A DNA stretch of 64,000 nt from the NCBI GenBank assembly GCA_015709715.1, contig CP054184.1, positions 186,001-250,000 on the forward strand. Direction: 5' to 3'. Of this stretch, positions 52,204-60,899 are shown in pieces. Within the stretch, counting starts at the first letter, position 1, and every line of letters begins with the position of its first letter. The DNA comes from Nitrospira sp. GTDB taxonomy: Bacteria > Nitrospirota > Nitrospiria > Nitrospirales > Nitrospiraceae. A model generated the notes under the pieces. It saw only the letters and a program-made list of their open reading frames with translations. It searched no databases and was not told the origin of the DNA. Position numbers and translations under genes: made by a program.

Positions 52204-53414
52204 CACCGGTGACTCCTCTGTGCCGCAGGCTGTTCCACCATTTCGAGGCCCACGAGTGCGACATCGTCAGGAAACAGGTCGCTGCCCATCCACTGACGCG
52301 CGGCGGCAATCGTCTCCACCAATCCCTCGCCGAGTTTGCAGGTCCGATGTGCTTCAAGGGTGGCTTGCAGCCGTTCTCGCCCCCACAACTCGCCCTCCTT
52401 GGAGGGAGCCTCATAAATCCCGTCACTGAACACATAGAGGCGATCCTGCTTGTGGAGTTGCGTGGTGGCGGTGTGAAAGACGGACTGGGGATCGAATCCC
52501 AACGGCAAACTGGCAGAGGACAACCACCGGGAGCCACCCTGGGGTGACTGGAGAAACGCGCCGCCATGCCCAGCCGCCGCATAACACAACGTGAAGGACG
52601 TGAGTTCGAGGCGGCCGACCCACAGGGTGAAGTATTCGCCGTCCAGAGTGAGGGGAAACCGGCGGTTCGCCTCGTTCAGGATTAGGCCGGGATCATAATC
52701 GCCGGCCACCTTCACCAGGTTGTCTTCGCTGAGGAAGGTCATCAGGCTGATCGCCCTGAGTGCCGCGGCCACTCCATGGCCCGAGGCATCGAGCATGTAG
52801 ATTCCCATGTAGTCCTTTCCCCAACGGCTGATTTGAAACAGGTCCCCCCCGAGAGTCAACGACGGTTGATAGGCCCACTGCATCGTACACCCCGGTGCCG
52901 GTGTGCCGGGCTGCGGGAGGCGGGAGCGGACGAATGCGGCGGCCGACTGCAATTCCCTTTCGAGTTCGGCTTGCTTCGTGGTTAATGCACGATGGGACCG
53001 ATCGAGATCATCCCGCGTCTGTTCGATTTCCCGCACCAGGGCACGGGCACGCAGGTTCGCCTGAACCCGTGCCATGATCTCCTGTTTGCTGGCCGCCTTG
53101 CTCATGAAATCATCGGCGCCGCGCGAGAGGCCTTCGGCGATTTGTTCAGGCCGATCGTTGGCGGTCATGAGCACGACTTGGCTGGATTTCAGGTCGGCGT
53201 CGGCGCGAATGGCTTCGCACAGGGTGGGTCCGTCAAGGCCGGGCATCATCCAATCGAGAATGATCAAGTCCGGTTTGTGGCGGCGGATGGCGGCCAGGCC
53301 CCCGGTGCCGTCACCGGCTTCGATGACATGGTAACCCACCCGCTTGAGACGGTTGGCCATGCTGGTGCGGGCGATCACGTCATCGTCGACGACAAGAATC
53401 ATGGCGGTGGGCAC
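52203..53414 (-). CDS. Receiver-PP2C (SpoIIE/RsbU-type) phosphatase
   Basis: The 403-residue cytoplasmic protein starts with a receiver domain (ILVVDDDVIART acidic pair; phosphoacceptor in LIILDWMMPGLDG; MTAND; KAA switch region), then a coiled linker (about residues 130-165), then a PP2C-type SpoIIE phosphatase (GGDLFQISRWGKDYMGIYMLDASGHGVAAAL, YVFSDGIYEA, DDVALVGLEM). It would dephosphorylate an anti-sigma-antagonist protein, probably the STAS protein just upstream, under control of receiver phosphorylation. GTG 53414 is chosen since AAGGACG precedes it by 7-8 nt; an ATG four codons in is also possible. Confidence 0.9.
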   Translation of the reverse strand: MPTAMILVVDDDVIARTSMANRLKRVGYHVIEAGDGTGGLAAIRRHKPDLIILDWMMPGLDGPTLCEAIRADADLKSSQVVLMTANDRPEQIAEGLSRGADDFMSKAASKQEIMARVQANLRARALVREIEQTRDDLDRSHRALTTKQAELERELQSAAAFVRSRLPQPGTPAPGCTMQWAYQPSLTLGGDLFQISRWGKDYMGIYMLDASGHGVAAALRAISLMTFLSEDNLVKVAGDYDPGLILNEANRRFPLTLDGEYFTLWVGRLELTSFTLCYAAAGHGGAFLQSPQGGSRWLSSASLPLGFDPQSVFHTATTQLHKQDRLYVFSDGIYEAPSKEGELWGRERLQATLEAHRTCKLGEGLVETIAAARQWMGSDLFPDDVALVGLEMVEQPAAQRSHR

Positions 53415-53474
53415 GTTCGACGTCCTTCTGTCCCTCGACAAACCACGCGGGCCCTTCGAGGTTCACTCGCTTCC

Positions 53475-53813
53475 CTAGGCGGACTTTTTGGCGAGTCCGG
53501 GGGCGGGAGCTTCGATGAAGGGAATATTCTTGTGCAGATTGGCCAACTCGATGATCTGCCGGACGGTCGGCTGCGGATAGGCCAGCGAGAGCTGTCGTTT
53601 GTCTGCCTGCAGTTGACGATGGGTGATCATGAGCAGTCCCAAAGCCGCGCTATCTACGAAGCCGACTTGCGACAGATCCACGATGATGTGGTCGACCTTC
53701 TGGGCACAGACCGCCTGAATGACTTCTTGGAAGGGTTTCCGTTGGGTGTAGGTAAAATTGCCCTCCAGCCTCAATGTCGCCGTCTTGTCTCTCAGTTCCT
53801 TGATTATCTTCAT
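53475..53813 (-). CDS. STAS-domain anti-sigma-factor antagonist-like protein
   Basis: The 112-residue SpoIIAA/RsbV-type protein has the strand LRLEGNFTYTQRKPF, IIVDLSQVGFVDSAALGLLM with the phosphorylatable Ser in DSAALG, and a C-terminal tail LAKKSA. ATG 53813 follows AAAGGAG. It is the likely substrate of the PP2C phosphatase encoded next to it. The partner anti-sigma kinase is not visible in the window. Confidence 0.9.
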   Translation of the reverse strand: MKIIKELRDKTATLRLEGNFTYTQRKPFQEVIQAVCAQKVDHIIVDLSQVGFVDSAALGLLMITHRQLQADKRQLSLAYPQPTVRQIIELANLHKNIPFIEAPAPGLAKKSA

Positions 53814-53887
53814 GGTTACTCCTTTATCTATTGCGAACAGTTCCTGTCGCCCATGAGATGGGCTTGATGCATCCCCGATCATGTCGT

Positions 53888-54706
53888 CTAGACATCCCTC
53901 CGATAGATCGTGGGGACGGCGGTCTTAAACGGATGAGATACCCACTGCAAACTGTCCGAGTGGCCGATCACAAGGTACCCCCCCGGCTTGAGATGGTGAA
54001 AGAGTTTGTTGACCAGGCGTTCTTGAGCCGAACGATCGAAGTACATCATGACGTTCCGGCAAAACACCACGTCCAACGGGACACAGATGGGAAACCGCTC
54101 GTCCATGAGATTTATGCGCTGGAACTTGATACAGGCTGCGAGATGTGGTTTGACCTTGACGAGTCCGGCGCAGTCCCCGCGCCCCCGCATAAAATGCCGC
54201 TTGACGATCGCCGCCGGCATCGCTCTCACGCGGTCATCTGTATACAGCCCACTCGCTGCATGAGCGAGCACACGGGTCGAAAGGTCCGACGCCAGAATCT
54301 CAAAGGACCACTGCGTCGGGTTCGGAACGGCTTCGAACAGGGTCATCGCAATCGTGTACGGCTCCTCCCCGGTCGAGCAGGCGGAAGACCAGATGCGAAT
54401 ACGCTTCTCCCGCTCAAGCCCCGGGAGAATGCGCTCGCGCAGAAAATCAAAATGCTTCGGTTCACGAAAGAAATCCGTTTTGTTTGTGCAGAGCAGATCC
54501 AACATGCGGGTGAATTCTTCACCGCTGCCGTCCTGCATCACGTAGTTGTAGTAGGCCGTGAAGTTATCCAGTTGCAGCTCGCGCAAGCGTTTCGTGAGAC
54601 GGGACACCACGAGGGATTGTTTACTTTCTCCCAGGGAAATCCCGCTCTCGTCATACAAGAGCGTGCGAATGCGATCATATTCCTGCTTGGTGATCGAGTG
54701 CTCCAT
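53888..54706 (-). CDS. cheR: Chemotaxis protein methyltransferase CheR
   Basis: The 272-residue enzyme has an N-terminal helical domain (ITKQEYDRIRTLLYDESGI) and a SAM-binding domain with IRIWSSACSTGEEPYTIAM, LASDLSTRVLAHAASGLY and DVVFCRNVMMYFD. It methylates Glu residues of chemoreceptors such as the haem MCP at 58037-59722; CheB reverses this. ATG 54706 lies 4 bp after the stop of the DUF420-like gene; an ATG at 54730 would overlap it. It is separated from the main che group by motAB. Confidence 0.93.
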   Translation of the reverse strand: MEHSITKQEYDRIRTLLYDESGISLGESKQSLVVSRLTKRLRELQLDNFTAYYNYVMQDGSGEEFTRMLDLLCTNKTDFFREPKHFDFLRERILPGLEREKRIRIWSSACSTGEEPYTIAMTLFEAVPNPTQWSFEILASDLSTRVLAHAASGLYTDDRVRAMPAAIVKRHFMRGRGDCAGLVKVKPHLAACIKFQRINLMDERFPICVPLDVVFCRNVMMYFDRSAQERLVNKLFHHLKPGGYLVIGHSDSLQWVSHPFKTAVPTIYRRDV

Positions 54707-54710
54707 CGCG

Positions 54711-55172
54711 TCAGCTCGCATACCAGACAAACAGCATGAGATACACCAAATAGGCTGTGATCATCGTGCCGCTGAAGGTCCACACGAGTACCTTTCCCAT
54801 ACGCCGGTGCGTGGTCATCCCGGCGGCCATAGCGCCTACGCTCCCGTAGCGCAGACGATGCAGTCCCATGTGGAGGTTGTAGGCGCCCAAGCCAATCGTC
54901 GTTACGGCCAGCAGCATATGGGTGACGAACACCGGCAGATAGAAGGCCCAATACTCCATATCCGTCCCGCGAAACGCTTCCCGGCCGAAGATCACCTGCT
55001 TCAACAGATAGGCGACCAACCAGATTCCGACGATGGTGCACCCTGCGATCATCCGATGGGAATGGTGCGAGACGTCATGCGACTTGGCTGCCCGCACACC
55101 GGACAGCACGATGAGATAGGCAATGGTCAGACTGGAGAGGACGAGATACCACAGGATGGTCTTGAGATCCAT
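54711..55172 (-). CDS. DUF420-like four-helix membrane protein
   Basis: The 153-residue protein has four membrane segments (about residues 5-23, 42-60, 82-103 and 130-150) with conserved His residues at SHDVSHHSHRMIAG, THMLLAV, YNLHMGLHRL and TTHRRMGK. This is the layout of DUF420 proteins, some of which work near haem-copper oxidases. ATG 55172 follows GGGGGAG. It lies in front of cheR on the same strand and probably shares its transcript. Its link with chemotaxis is unclear. Confidence 0.75.
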   Translation of the reverse strand: MDLKTILWYLVLSSLTIAYLIVLSGVRAAKSHDVSHHSHRMIAGCTIVGIWLVAYLLKQVIFGREAFRGTDMEYWAFYLPVFVTHMLLAVTTIGLGAYNLHMGLHRLRYGSVGAMAAGMTTHRRMGKVLVWTFSGTMITAYLVYLMLFVWYAS

Positions 55173-55462
55173 GTTACTCCCCCGCAAGATGTGTCAAGGC
55201 ACCCACCGTGGTCTCACGGCATGCGGAGCGCGCAGGCAAGCTCACCGATGATATCGGCCCGGTGGTGTTCATTCTTGAGCGTGCGATTTGTGTGGACGGC
55301 GGTCGGAGTAAGGCAGGTAGTCGAGTCGGCGTGAGTTCGGGGCGAGGACCGCGACGGTGGAGGTCATTTTCTCCAGTCATGGAATGCAGATGAGAGAGCC
55401 TGCAATCGACACAGGCCAACCCCGATGAACGGCCACCGAAGGTCGGTAGAAATCAACGATCG
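55173..55462. other. 290-bp intergenic region without recognised genes
   Basis: Between the DUF420-like gene and the end of motB I see no convincing gene, RNA or terminator. Short open frames on both strands lack ribosome-binding sites and look non-coding. A promoter for the leftward DUF420-cheR unit probably lies near 55180-55300. Confidence 0.35.
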
Positions 55463-56233
55463 TCAGGCGGGAGGACCCTCCGTGCTTTGCCCACGTTCTC
55501 CCGGATTGTCATGGTCTGTCGTTTCCAGAACGACGATTTCGACCCGCCTGTTCTTGGAGCGCCCTTCAGGGGTATCGTTCGTCGCGATAGGCTTGGCATC
55601 GGCAAAACCCGTGGCTGACAAGTGGGTGATCGGCACACCGTACAACTCGGAGAAGATCCGGACCACCATGACAGCTCGCTCGGCAGACAACTCCCAATTG
55701 GAAGGAAATTGCGCCGTACGGATCGGCACATTGTCGGTATGGCCCAGAATACGGATATGTCGATCCATTTCTAGTAGGACTTCAGCGAGTGCTTTCAAGA
55801 ACGGCAGGGCATCCGGCTTGACCCTGGCCTCGCCGCTACTGAAGAGAATAGATTCCGGCAGAGAAATGATGATGGCGCCGTTTCCCGTTTCAATGACCTT
55901 GATGTCCGGCATTTCCAGCTTCGTCACCGGATGCATGCGCTTCATGATTTCACGCATCCGGCGGATGACCGGCTCGTTGGCACTTGTAATTTCCGGGGTC
56001 ACCATTTTCGGCTTCGCATCACCGATCGTGAACGGCAGGCGGCTGGTCGGCGTGCTATTGACAGGATTCAAGGCCGCCTTGATCGAGTCACTCACTGTGC
56101 GGTACTTGCCTTCATTAACCGAGGACACAGAATACATGACCACGAAGAAGGCGAACAGCAGCGTGATGAAGTCGGCATACGACACCAACCATCGCTCATG
56201 GTTCTCGTGTTCCTCGTGTTTCTTCTTAGCCAT
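55463..56233 (-). CDS. motB: Flagellar motor stator protein MotB
   Basis: The 256-residue protein has one N-terminal membrane helix with the proton-path Asp in WLVSYADFITLLFAFFVVM (about residue 21), a linker, and a C-terminal OmpA-like peptidoglycan-binding domain (IRILGHTDNVPIRT, NWELSAERAVMVVR, DTPEGRSKNRRVEIVV). With MotA it forms the stator that powers the flagellum. Its ATG overlaps the stop of motA (TAATG). Confidence 0.95.
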   Translation of the reverse strand: MAKKKHEEHENHERWLVSYADFITLLFAFFVVMYSVSSVNEGKYRTVSDSIKAALNPVNSTPTSRLPFTIGDAKPKMVTPEITSANEPVIRRMREIMKRMHPVTKLEMPDIKVIETGNGAIIISLPESILFSSGEARVKPDALPFLKALAEVLLEMDRHIRILGHTDNVPIRTAQFPSNWELSAERAVMVVRIFSELYGVPITHLSATGFADAKPIATNDTPEGRSKNRRVEIVVLETTDHDNPGERGQSTEGPPA

Positions 56234-57003
56234 TATTTCTTCTCGTCTTTGGTCCGTTCGTTCTGAGGCAGATAACTTTCCAATTTCTCCTGCAACAACC
56301 TAGGATTTTCGCCCTGGGCCAAGCCGACGAGACCGAGAATCACCATGGTTCTGAGCCCGGCCTCTTCCTTCAACTTCAACTTGATCTTATTGGCGATCGG
56401 GAGAAAAAACAGGTTGGCGGCACCGACTCCATAGACCGTCGCCACAAAGGCCACGGCAATACCGCCACCCAGTTTGGAGGGATCGGCCAGATTTTCCATG
56501 ACGTGAATCAAGCCCAACACAGCACCGAGGATGCCCACCGTCGGTGCGTACCCGCCCGCGGCTTCCCAGACTTTGGCCGCGAGCACACCTTCCTCTTCGT
56601 GGTGCTCGACTTCAATCTCAAGTATTTCTTGAAGTGCCTTGGGGTCTGTCCCATCGACGATCAATTGCAGGCCTTTCTTGAAGAAAGGATCGTGCAGATC
56701 CTTTATTTTTCCTTCAAGGGCCAACAGGCCCTGTTTACGCGAGACATTGGCCAGGTCCAAGATCTGCGTAATGGTTCCCTTCACGTCATGATGCGGGTTA
56801 CTGATCGCGAGCGAGAGGGAGCCCATGGCCTTAATGACCACGGGAAGGGGATTTTGGACACAACAGGCCCCGATGGTTCCTCCGATCACGATGATGAATG
56901 CCGTCAACTGCAGGATCGAGCCGATGTGGCCCCCTTCCAGTGCCTGTCCGCCCAGAATGGACCCGATCGCAATGACGACGCCTAATATCGTGGCTATGTC
57001 CAC
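56233..57003 (-). CDS. motA: Flagellar motor stator protein MotA
   Basis: The 256-residue inner-membrane protein has four membrane segments (about residues 2-20, 30-50, 148-170 and 180-203) and the large cytoplasmic loop; late helices GGIAVAFVATVYGVGAANLF are typical of MotA. It conducts ions with MotB. It is the first gene of the motAB pair and is divergent from the 81-residue gene at 57140. Confidence 0.95.
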   Translation of the reverse strand: MDIATILGVVIAIGSILGGQALEGGHIGSILQLTAFIIVIGGTIGACCVQNPLPVVIKAMGSLSLAISNPHHDVKGTITQILDLANVSRKQGLLALEGKIKDLHDPFFKKGLQLIVDGTDPKALQEILEIEVEHHEEEGVLAAKVWEAAGGYAPTVGILGAVLGLIHVMENLADPSKLGGGIAVAFVATVYGVGAANLFFLPIANKIKLKLKEEAGLRTMVILGLVGLAQGENPRLLQEKLESYLPQNERTKDEKK

Positions 57004-57139
57004 AGTGTCTGCACCTTACCCCTCATGTCCCATGACCCTCGAAAGTAGCTGTCCCAAGCTCGGATGACGGGCTTGCGCGCATCCGAACGACTTTGATACC
57101 GTCCCTGCCACCACTTCTGCCTGTCGTATTGGAGGTACC

Positions 57140-57385
57140 ATGGTTGGTCCGGTTGATAGCCTGATGCTTGATGCCAAGCAAGCCATTCTTGACGAGCAGC
57201 ACCGTAAGTTTCAGGCTCTGCAGCAAGAGGGGCGCTGGCAGGAAGCCATGCAACAATTCCAGGTTACGCTCTGTTGTGCCTCTGAGGTGTTAACGGAATC
57301 CTTGCAGTTGCTTGAGCGGGTCCTTGAGAACCAGAAGAAGCGCCAAAGCCCACCGCCAAGCTCCAACAATCCGGCCAACCACTGA
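57140..57385 (+). CDS. Small helical protein between motA and cheW
   Basis: The 81-residue product starts at ATG 57140 with GGAGGT 4 nt upstream. It is mostly helical (SLMLDAKQAILDEQHRKFQALQQEGRWQEAMQQFQ, LQLLERVLENQKKRQ) and ends in a Pro/Ser/Asn tail. It is the only plus-strand gene in the motility region, divergent from motA and convergent with cheW. I do not recognise a family; a small motility or chemotaxis accessory protein is possible. Confidence 0.6.
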   Translation: MVGPVDSLMLDAKQAILDEQHRKFQALQQEGRWQEAMQQFQVTLCCASEVLTESLQLLERVLENQKKRQSPPPSSNNPANH

Positions 57386-57395
57386 ATGCTCTCGC

Positions 57396-57422
57396 GGGGA
57401 GGGCGCTAACGCCACCCTCCCC
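57396..57422. terminator. Hairpin between convergent genes (candidate two-way terminator)
   Basis: GGGGAGGG (57396-57403) pairs with CCCTCCCC (57415-57422), with a further GGCG/CGCC inner stem. It lies 11 bp after the 81-residue gene and 70 bp after cheW. There is no T tract on either side, so it may be weak. Confidence 0.5.
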
Positions 57423-57491
57423 AGCTCCCCCACACCCCGCCTCACACCGCAACCGCTTCCTGTCCCAGTCCCGTCTCTTGAATTGGAGACC

Positions 57492-58010
57492 TCAGGCAGC
57501 TTCGCGGGCCAACAGTAAACGATTCAAGTCGACCAGGATCAGGAGGCGATCCTCGATCCGTCCGACTCCTTGCGTGAACTCCGATCCAGCCATCGTCCCC
57601 ACTGAGGGTGGAGGCTCGATCGCACTCTTGGGTACGCGCAACACTTCCTCCACAGAATCCACCACCAGCCCGACTAATCGTGACTGAACCGACACCACGA
57701 CAATGCGCGTCTGCGTCGTCTGTTTGGCGCCGGTCAAACCAAACAGCTTACGTAAGTCGAGCACCGGAATAATCCGGCCGCGCAGGTTGATGACTCCCTC
57801 CACATAAGGAGGCGTTTTGGGTACACGGGTTACTTCGGCTATTCGGTTGATTTCCTGTACGCTCAAGACATCAACCGCAAACTCCTCACTCCCGATGCGG
57901 CAGATCACGAATTGACAGAGGTCCTCCCCTGTCCGCTCCCCCGGATGGGCCGCAGACTGTTCTGCGGCCACCGGCGGAGCGGCATGGACCTGTTGTTCGA
58001 TCGCGCTCAT
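57492..58010 (-). CDS. cheW: Chemotaxis adaptor CheW
   Basis: The 172-residue CheW-domain protein has VICRIGSEEFAVDVLSVQEI, VINLRGRIIPVLDLRKLFGL and VGLVVDSVEEVLRVP. It links CheA to the receptor. An extra N-terminal stretch (about 30 residues, AAPPVAAEQSAAHPGERTG) precedes the domain. It lies 26 bp after the haem MCP gene, which is the receptor it most likely serves. Confidence 0.93.
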   Translation of the reverse strand: MSAIEQQVHAAPPVAAEQSAAHPGERTGEDLCQFVICRIGSEEFAVDVLSVQEINRIAEVTRVPKTPPYVEGVINLRGRIIPVLDLRKLFGLTGAKQTTQTRIVVVSVQSRLVGLVVDSVEEVLRVPKSAIEPPPSVGTMAGSEFTQGVGRIEDRLLILVDLNRLLLAREAA

Positions 58011-58036
58011 ACAGGCTCCTTCTCGACAGTGAGGGG

Positions 58037-59722
58037 TCAGATCTTGAACCCGCCCACGATTCCCTGGAGTTCGACTGCCAGCTGGCTCAGGTCTTGGCTA
58101 GCCTTGGCCGACTCATGCGCTCCAGACGAGGATTCTTTCGTAACCTTCGCGACCTGCTCGATGTCGCTGGCGATCTGTTGCGTCGCCACGGACTGTTCTT
58201 CCGAGGCCACCGCAATCTGTCGGATCATGTCCGCACTCTCAGAGACCATTCGGACGATCTGTGACAGCGCATCGCCGGTCTTATTGACCAGGTCCACGCC
58301 AGCCGTGACCTTCTGGGTCCCCTGCTGCATGGAGTCAACGGCTCCACGCGTGTCTTGCTGGATTTGCCGGATCATGTCCCCGATTTCCTTGGTGGCTTTG
58401 GTCGTTCGCTCGGCGAGCTTCCGAACCTCGTCGGCCACAACGGCGAAGCCACGGCCCTGTTCTCCGGCTCGCGCTGCTTCAATCGCGGCGTTCAATGCCA
58501 ACAAGTTGGTTTGGTCGGCGATGTCTTCGATCGTCCGGACGATTTCGCCAATTTGATCGGAAGACTTCCCCAGTTCGGCAATGATGGTGGCCGAGTGGGA
58601 AACCGCCTCGGAAAGTTGCTGCATGCCGGCGATCGTGCTGGAGACCACCGTCCCGCCGTCCTGAGCAGTCTTCACGGTGTCCTGCGCCAGACTGGCCGCC
58701 TTTCCGGAGTTCTGCGCCACCTGACCGACCGTCGCGTTCATCTCTTCCACCGCCGCTGCGGTCTGGGAAGCCCGCGAGGTCAAGGTATCGGTGCCCTTCG
58801 ATATTTCCTCCGCCGTCGCGGACAACTCAACGGAAGCCGAGGCCACCTTGTCCGTCACATGAGCCACTTTCTTGATCATGTGCTGCAGCTTCTCGATGAA
58901 CTCGTTGAAGTATCCGCCCATGCGAGCGATTTCATCGTTCCCTTCGCAGGGCACTCGCTTGGTGAGGTCACCTTCGCCCTTGGCAATATCCTTCGAAATG
59001 TCGCTCATGCGCTCCAGCGGCTTGAGGACGATATTGCGGAGCAAGAGATAGGTCACGAACATGATGACCACGACCACCCCCGTCATCAGGCTGCCGGTCT
59101 GCCACATGGAGCGACTAGACAGCGCGACCGCCTCAGCCATGGGTACCGAAACACTCAACATACCCAAGGTATCGCCGACCTGATTGTTCGTATGGCAGCT
59201 CAAGCAGGCGGCGGATGTGGCCTTGTCTGGGATGGCTCGTCGGAATGTCATCACTCCGTTGACCTCATCACGGCGCGCATAACTCTCCGCGCCGGCCATG
59301 ATGGCCCGGACCGCTTCGTTTTCGAAGTTGTCTTTTGGACTATTGGCCGAATTCATCGGGTTCTGGCTCACGAGGCGGACGCTGTAGGTGCCGGTCCGTG
59401 TGGCCTCTTCGCCCATTTCCCTGACCGCCGTCGCCGGGAAGGGAATGGCGTCCGGAAGATTGGCATGATCCTTGACCACCTGGATGTCAGCACCGGCCTT
59501 CGACTTCTTGACCTTGGCGACATAGTTCTGCGTGATATAGGCCCGCGTGATCACAATTTGGGTGCTGATCGCATTCACGCGACCGGTAAGCAAGGTCTCG
59601 ATCTTCGACTCTTCTTGCTGATAGAGGACGAACAGACCTGCGAGAATCACCAGAAGTGACACCGCGCAGATCGAGGTAATAAACTTGGGTCCAATCGTCA
59701 TATTCTTCATCATTCCCCCCAT
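58037..59722 (-). CDS. Methyl-accepting chemotaxis protein with c-type haem sensor domain
   Basis: The 561-residue receptor has two membrane helices (about 15-36 and 208-230). The periplasmic domain between them resembles the Tll0287-like/DUF3365 family and carries a c-haem site CLSCH (Cys173, Cys176, His177). A HAMP domain follows ([21 protein letters not shown]) and then the signalling hairpin with the tip [31 protein letters not shown]. It likely senses redox state or a gas ligand such as NO or O2 (inference). ATG 59722 follows AGGAGG; ATG codons at 59713 and 59710 are also in frame. No TTPP-type CheR tether is seen at the C-terminus. Confidence 0.93.
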   Translation of the reverse strand: MGGMMKNMTIGPKFITSICAVSLLVILAGLFVLYQQEESKIETLLTGRVNAISTQIVITRAYITQNYVAKVKKSKAGADIQVVKDHANLPDAIPFPATAVREMGEEATRTGTYSVRLVSQNPMNSANSPKDNFENEAVRAIMAGAESYARRDEVNGVMTFRRAIPDKATSAACLSCHTNNQVGDTLGMLSVSVPMAEAVALSSRSMWQTGSLMTGVVVVIMFVTYLLLRNIVLKPLERMSDISKDIAKGEGDLTKRVPCEGNDEIARMGGYFNEFIEKLQHMIKKVAHVTDKVASASVELSATAEEISKGTDTLTSRASQTAAAVEEMNATVGQVAQNSGKAASLAQDTVKTAQDGGTVVSSTIAGMQQLSEAVSHSATIIAELGKSSDQIGEIVRTIEDIADQTNLLALNAAIEAARAGEQGRGFAVVADEVRKLAERTTKATKEIGDMIRQIQQDTRGAVDSMQQGTQKVTAGVDLVNKTGDALSQIVRMVSESADMIRQIAVASEEQSVATQQIASDIEQVAKVTKESSSGAHESAKASQDLSQLAVELQGIVGGFKI

Positions 59723-59771
59723 AAGGCCTCCTACCCTTCTCCCTTGTGAACGGTTGAAACGCTGATCCCTG

Positions 59772-60869
59772 TCACACCATGTTCATGATTTCGCCAACAA
59801 CTTTGACCAGCGAAACCACCTTGTCCGCACAGCCTGATTCGATGACGGCTTTCGGCATCCCATAGACCACACTTGATGCCTCATCCTGCGCAATGGTCCG
59901 CCCATTGACTGCCTTGATTGCCTTCATGCCCTCCAACCCATCGTGTCCCATGCCAGTCAGGATGACCCCGATACTGCGTTCCTCATACACGGTCGCGACC
60001 GACTGCAGCATGATGTCGACTGAGGGTGCATGGGCATGGTGTTCAATATTCGGCGCGAGCGACACCACCGTCGTGGTGATGGATTTCTTGGCGACACGAA
60101 ATTGCATGCCCCCCGGGGCCACGAGGATACGGCCTGGTTTCACTTCGTCTCCATGGACCGCCTCGCGGACTTCTAATTGGCACAAACCGTTGAGGCGATC
60201 GGCGAAGGGCTTGGTGAACGATCTCGGCATGTGTTGGACGATGACGATCGCGGCCGGGCAGTCCTCGGGGATCGTCGGCATGATCTCAAACAGGGCCTGG
60301 GGGCCTCCGGTGGAACAACCAATCGCAATGAGTTTAGCCCCGCGCGTGACACTGACCGCATGACTACTCAAGGCTTTAACTGGAACGATCCGGTTCTTGG
60401 GCGTCTCCGCGTAGACAGGCCGGCGTAGCTTCGTGCCAGCATGTTTGGCCATCAGAACCTTAGAGACGAGTTGCTTCTGAATCTCCGCAATTCGAGGCGC
60501 GACGCCGTCCAGTTGTTTCGGGATGAAGTCAACGGCTCCCCATTCAAGAGCCTGCAGGGTTTCTTGCGCTCCCTCGGTCGTCAGCGAGCTCACCATCAAG
60601 ACAGGGACCGGGTGCTTGGCCATGATCTGTTGCAAGGCCTGCAGTCCGGTCATGCCGGGCATTTCCACATCCATGGTCACCACGTCAGGCTTCAACTGCA
60701 GCACCTGCTGGATCGCCTCTTCCCCATTGCGTGCGACCCCCACCACCTTTATTTGCTTGCCCTCTTCCAGCATGGTGGTAAGACTCTTCCGCATGAACGC
60801 AGAATCGTCGACCACCAAAACCCGCACGGGTTGGTTTGAAGTGGTCGTGTCTGGGAGTGCCATGGCCAT
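59772..60869 (-). CDS. cheB: Chemotaxis methylesterase/glutamine deamidase CheB
   Basis: The 365-residue enzyme has an N-terminal receiver ([30 protein letters not shown]) and a C-terminal methylesterase domain with the catalytic Ser in [14 protein letters not shown], His in [11 protein letters not shown] and Asp in [12 protein letters not shown]. It removes methyl groups from receptors and is activated by CheA. The start is chosen at ATG 60869; GTG 60872 and ATG 60863 are alternatives. Confidence 0.95.
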   Translation of the reverse strand: MAMALPDTTTSNQPVRVLVVDDSAFMRKSLTTMLEEGKQIKVVGVARNGEEAIQQVLQLKPDVVTMDVEMPGMTGLQALQQIMAKHPVPVLMVSSLTTEGAQETLQALEWGAVDFIPKQLDGVAPRIAEIQKQLVSKVLMAKHAGTKLRRPVYAETPKNRIVPVKALSSHAVSVTRGAKLIAIGCSTGGPQALFEIMPTIPEDCPAAIVIVQHMPRSFTKPFADRLNGLCQLEVREAVHGDEVKPGRILVAPGGMQFRVAKKSITTTVVSLAPNIEHHAHAPSVDIMLQSVATVYEERSIGVILTGMGHDGLEGMKAIKAVNGRTIAQDEASSVVYGMPKAVIESGCADKVVSLVKVVGEIMNMV

Positions 60870-60899
60870 CACCGCGTTACTGCCCTGTCGAACCTGTAG

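Noticed and set aside
55174-55419. 81-codon minus-strand gene between DUF420-like and motB
   Set aside because: There is no ribosome-binding site, it is Arg/Pro/Thr-rich without domain features, and it fills the likely promoter region.
58355-59659. 434-codon plus-strand frame opposite the haem MCP
   Set aside because: It is antisense to a clear MCP and consists of repetitive His/Arg/Asp-rich residues.
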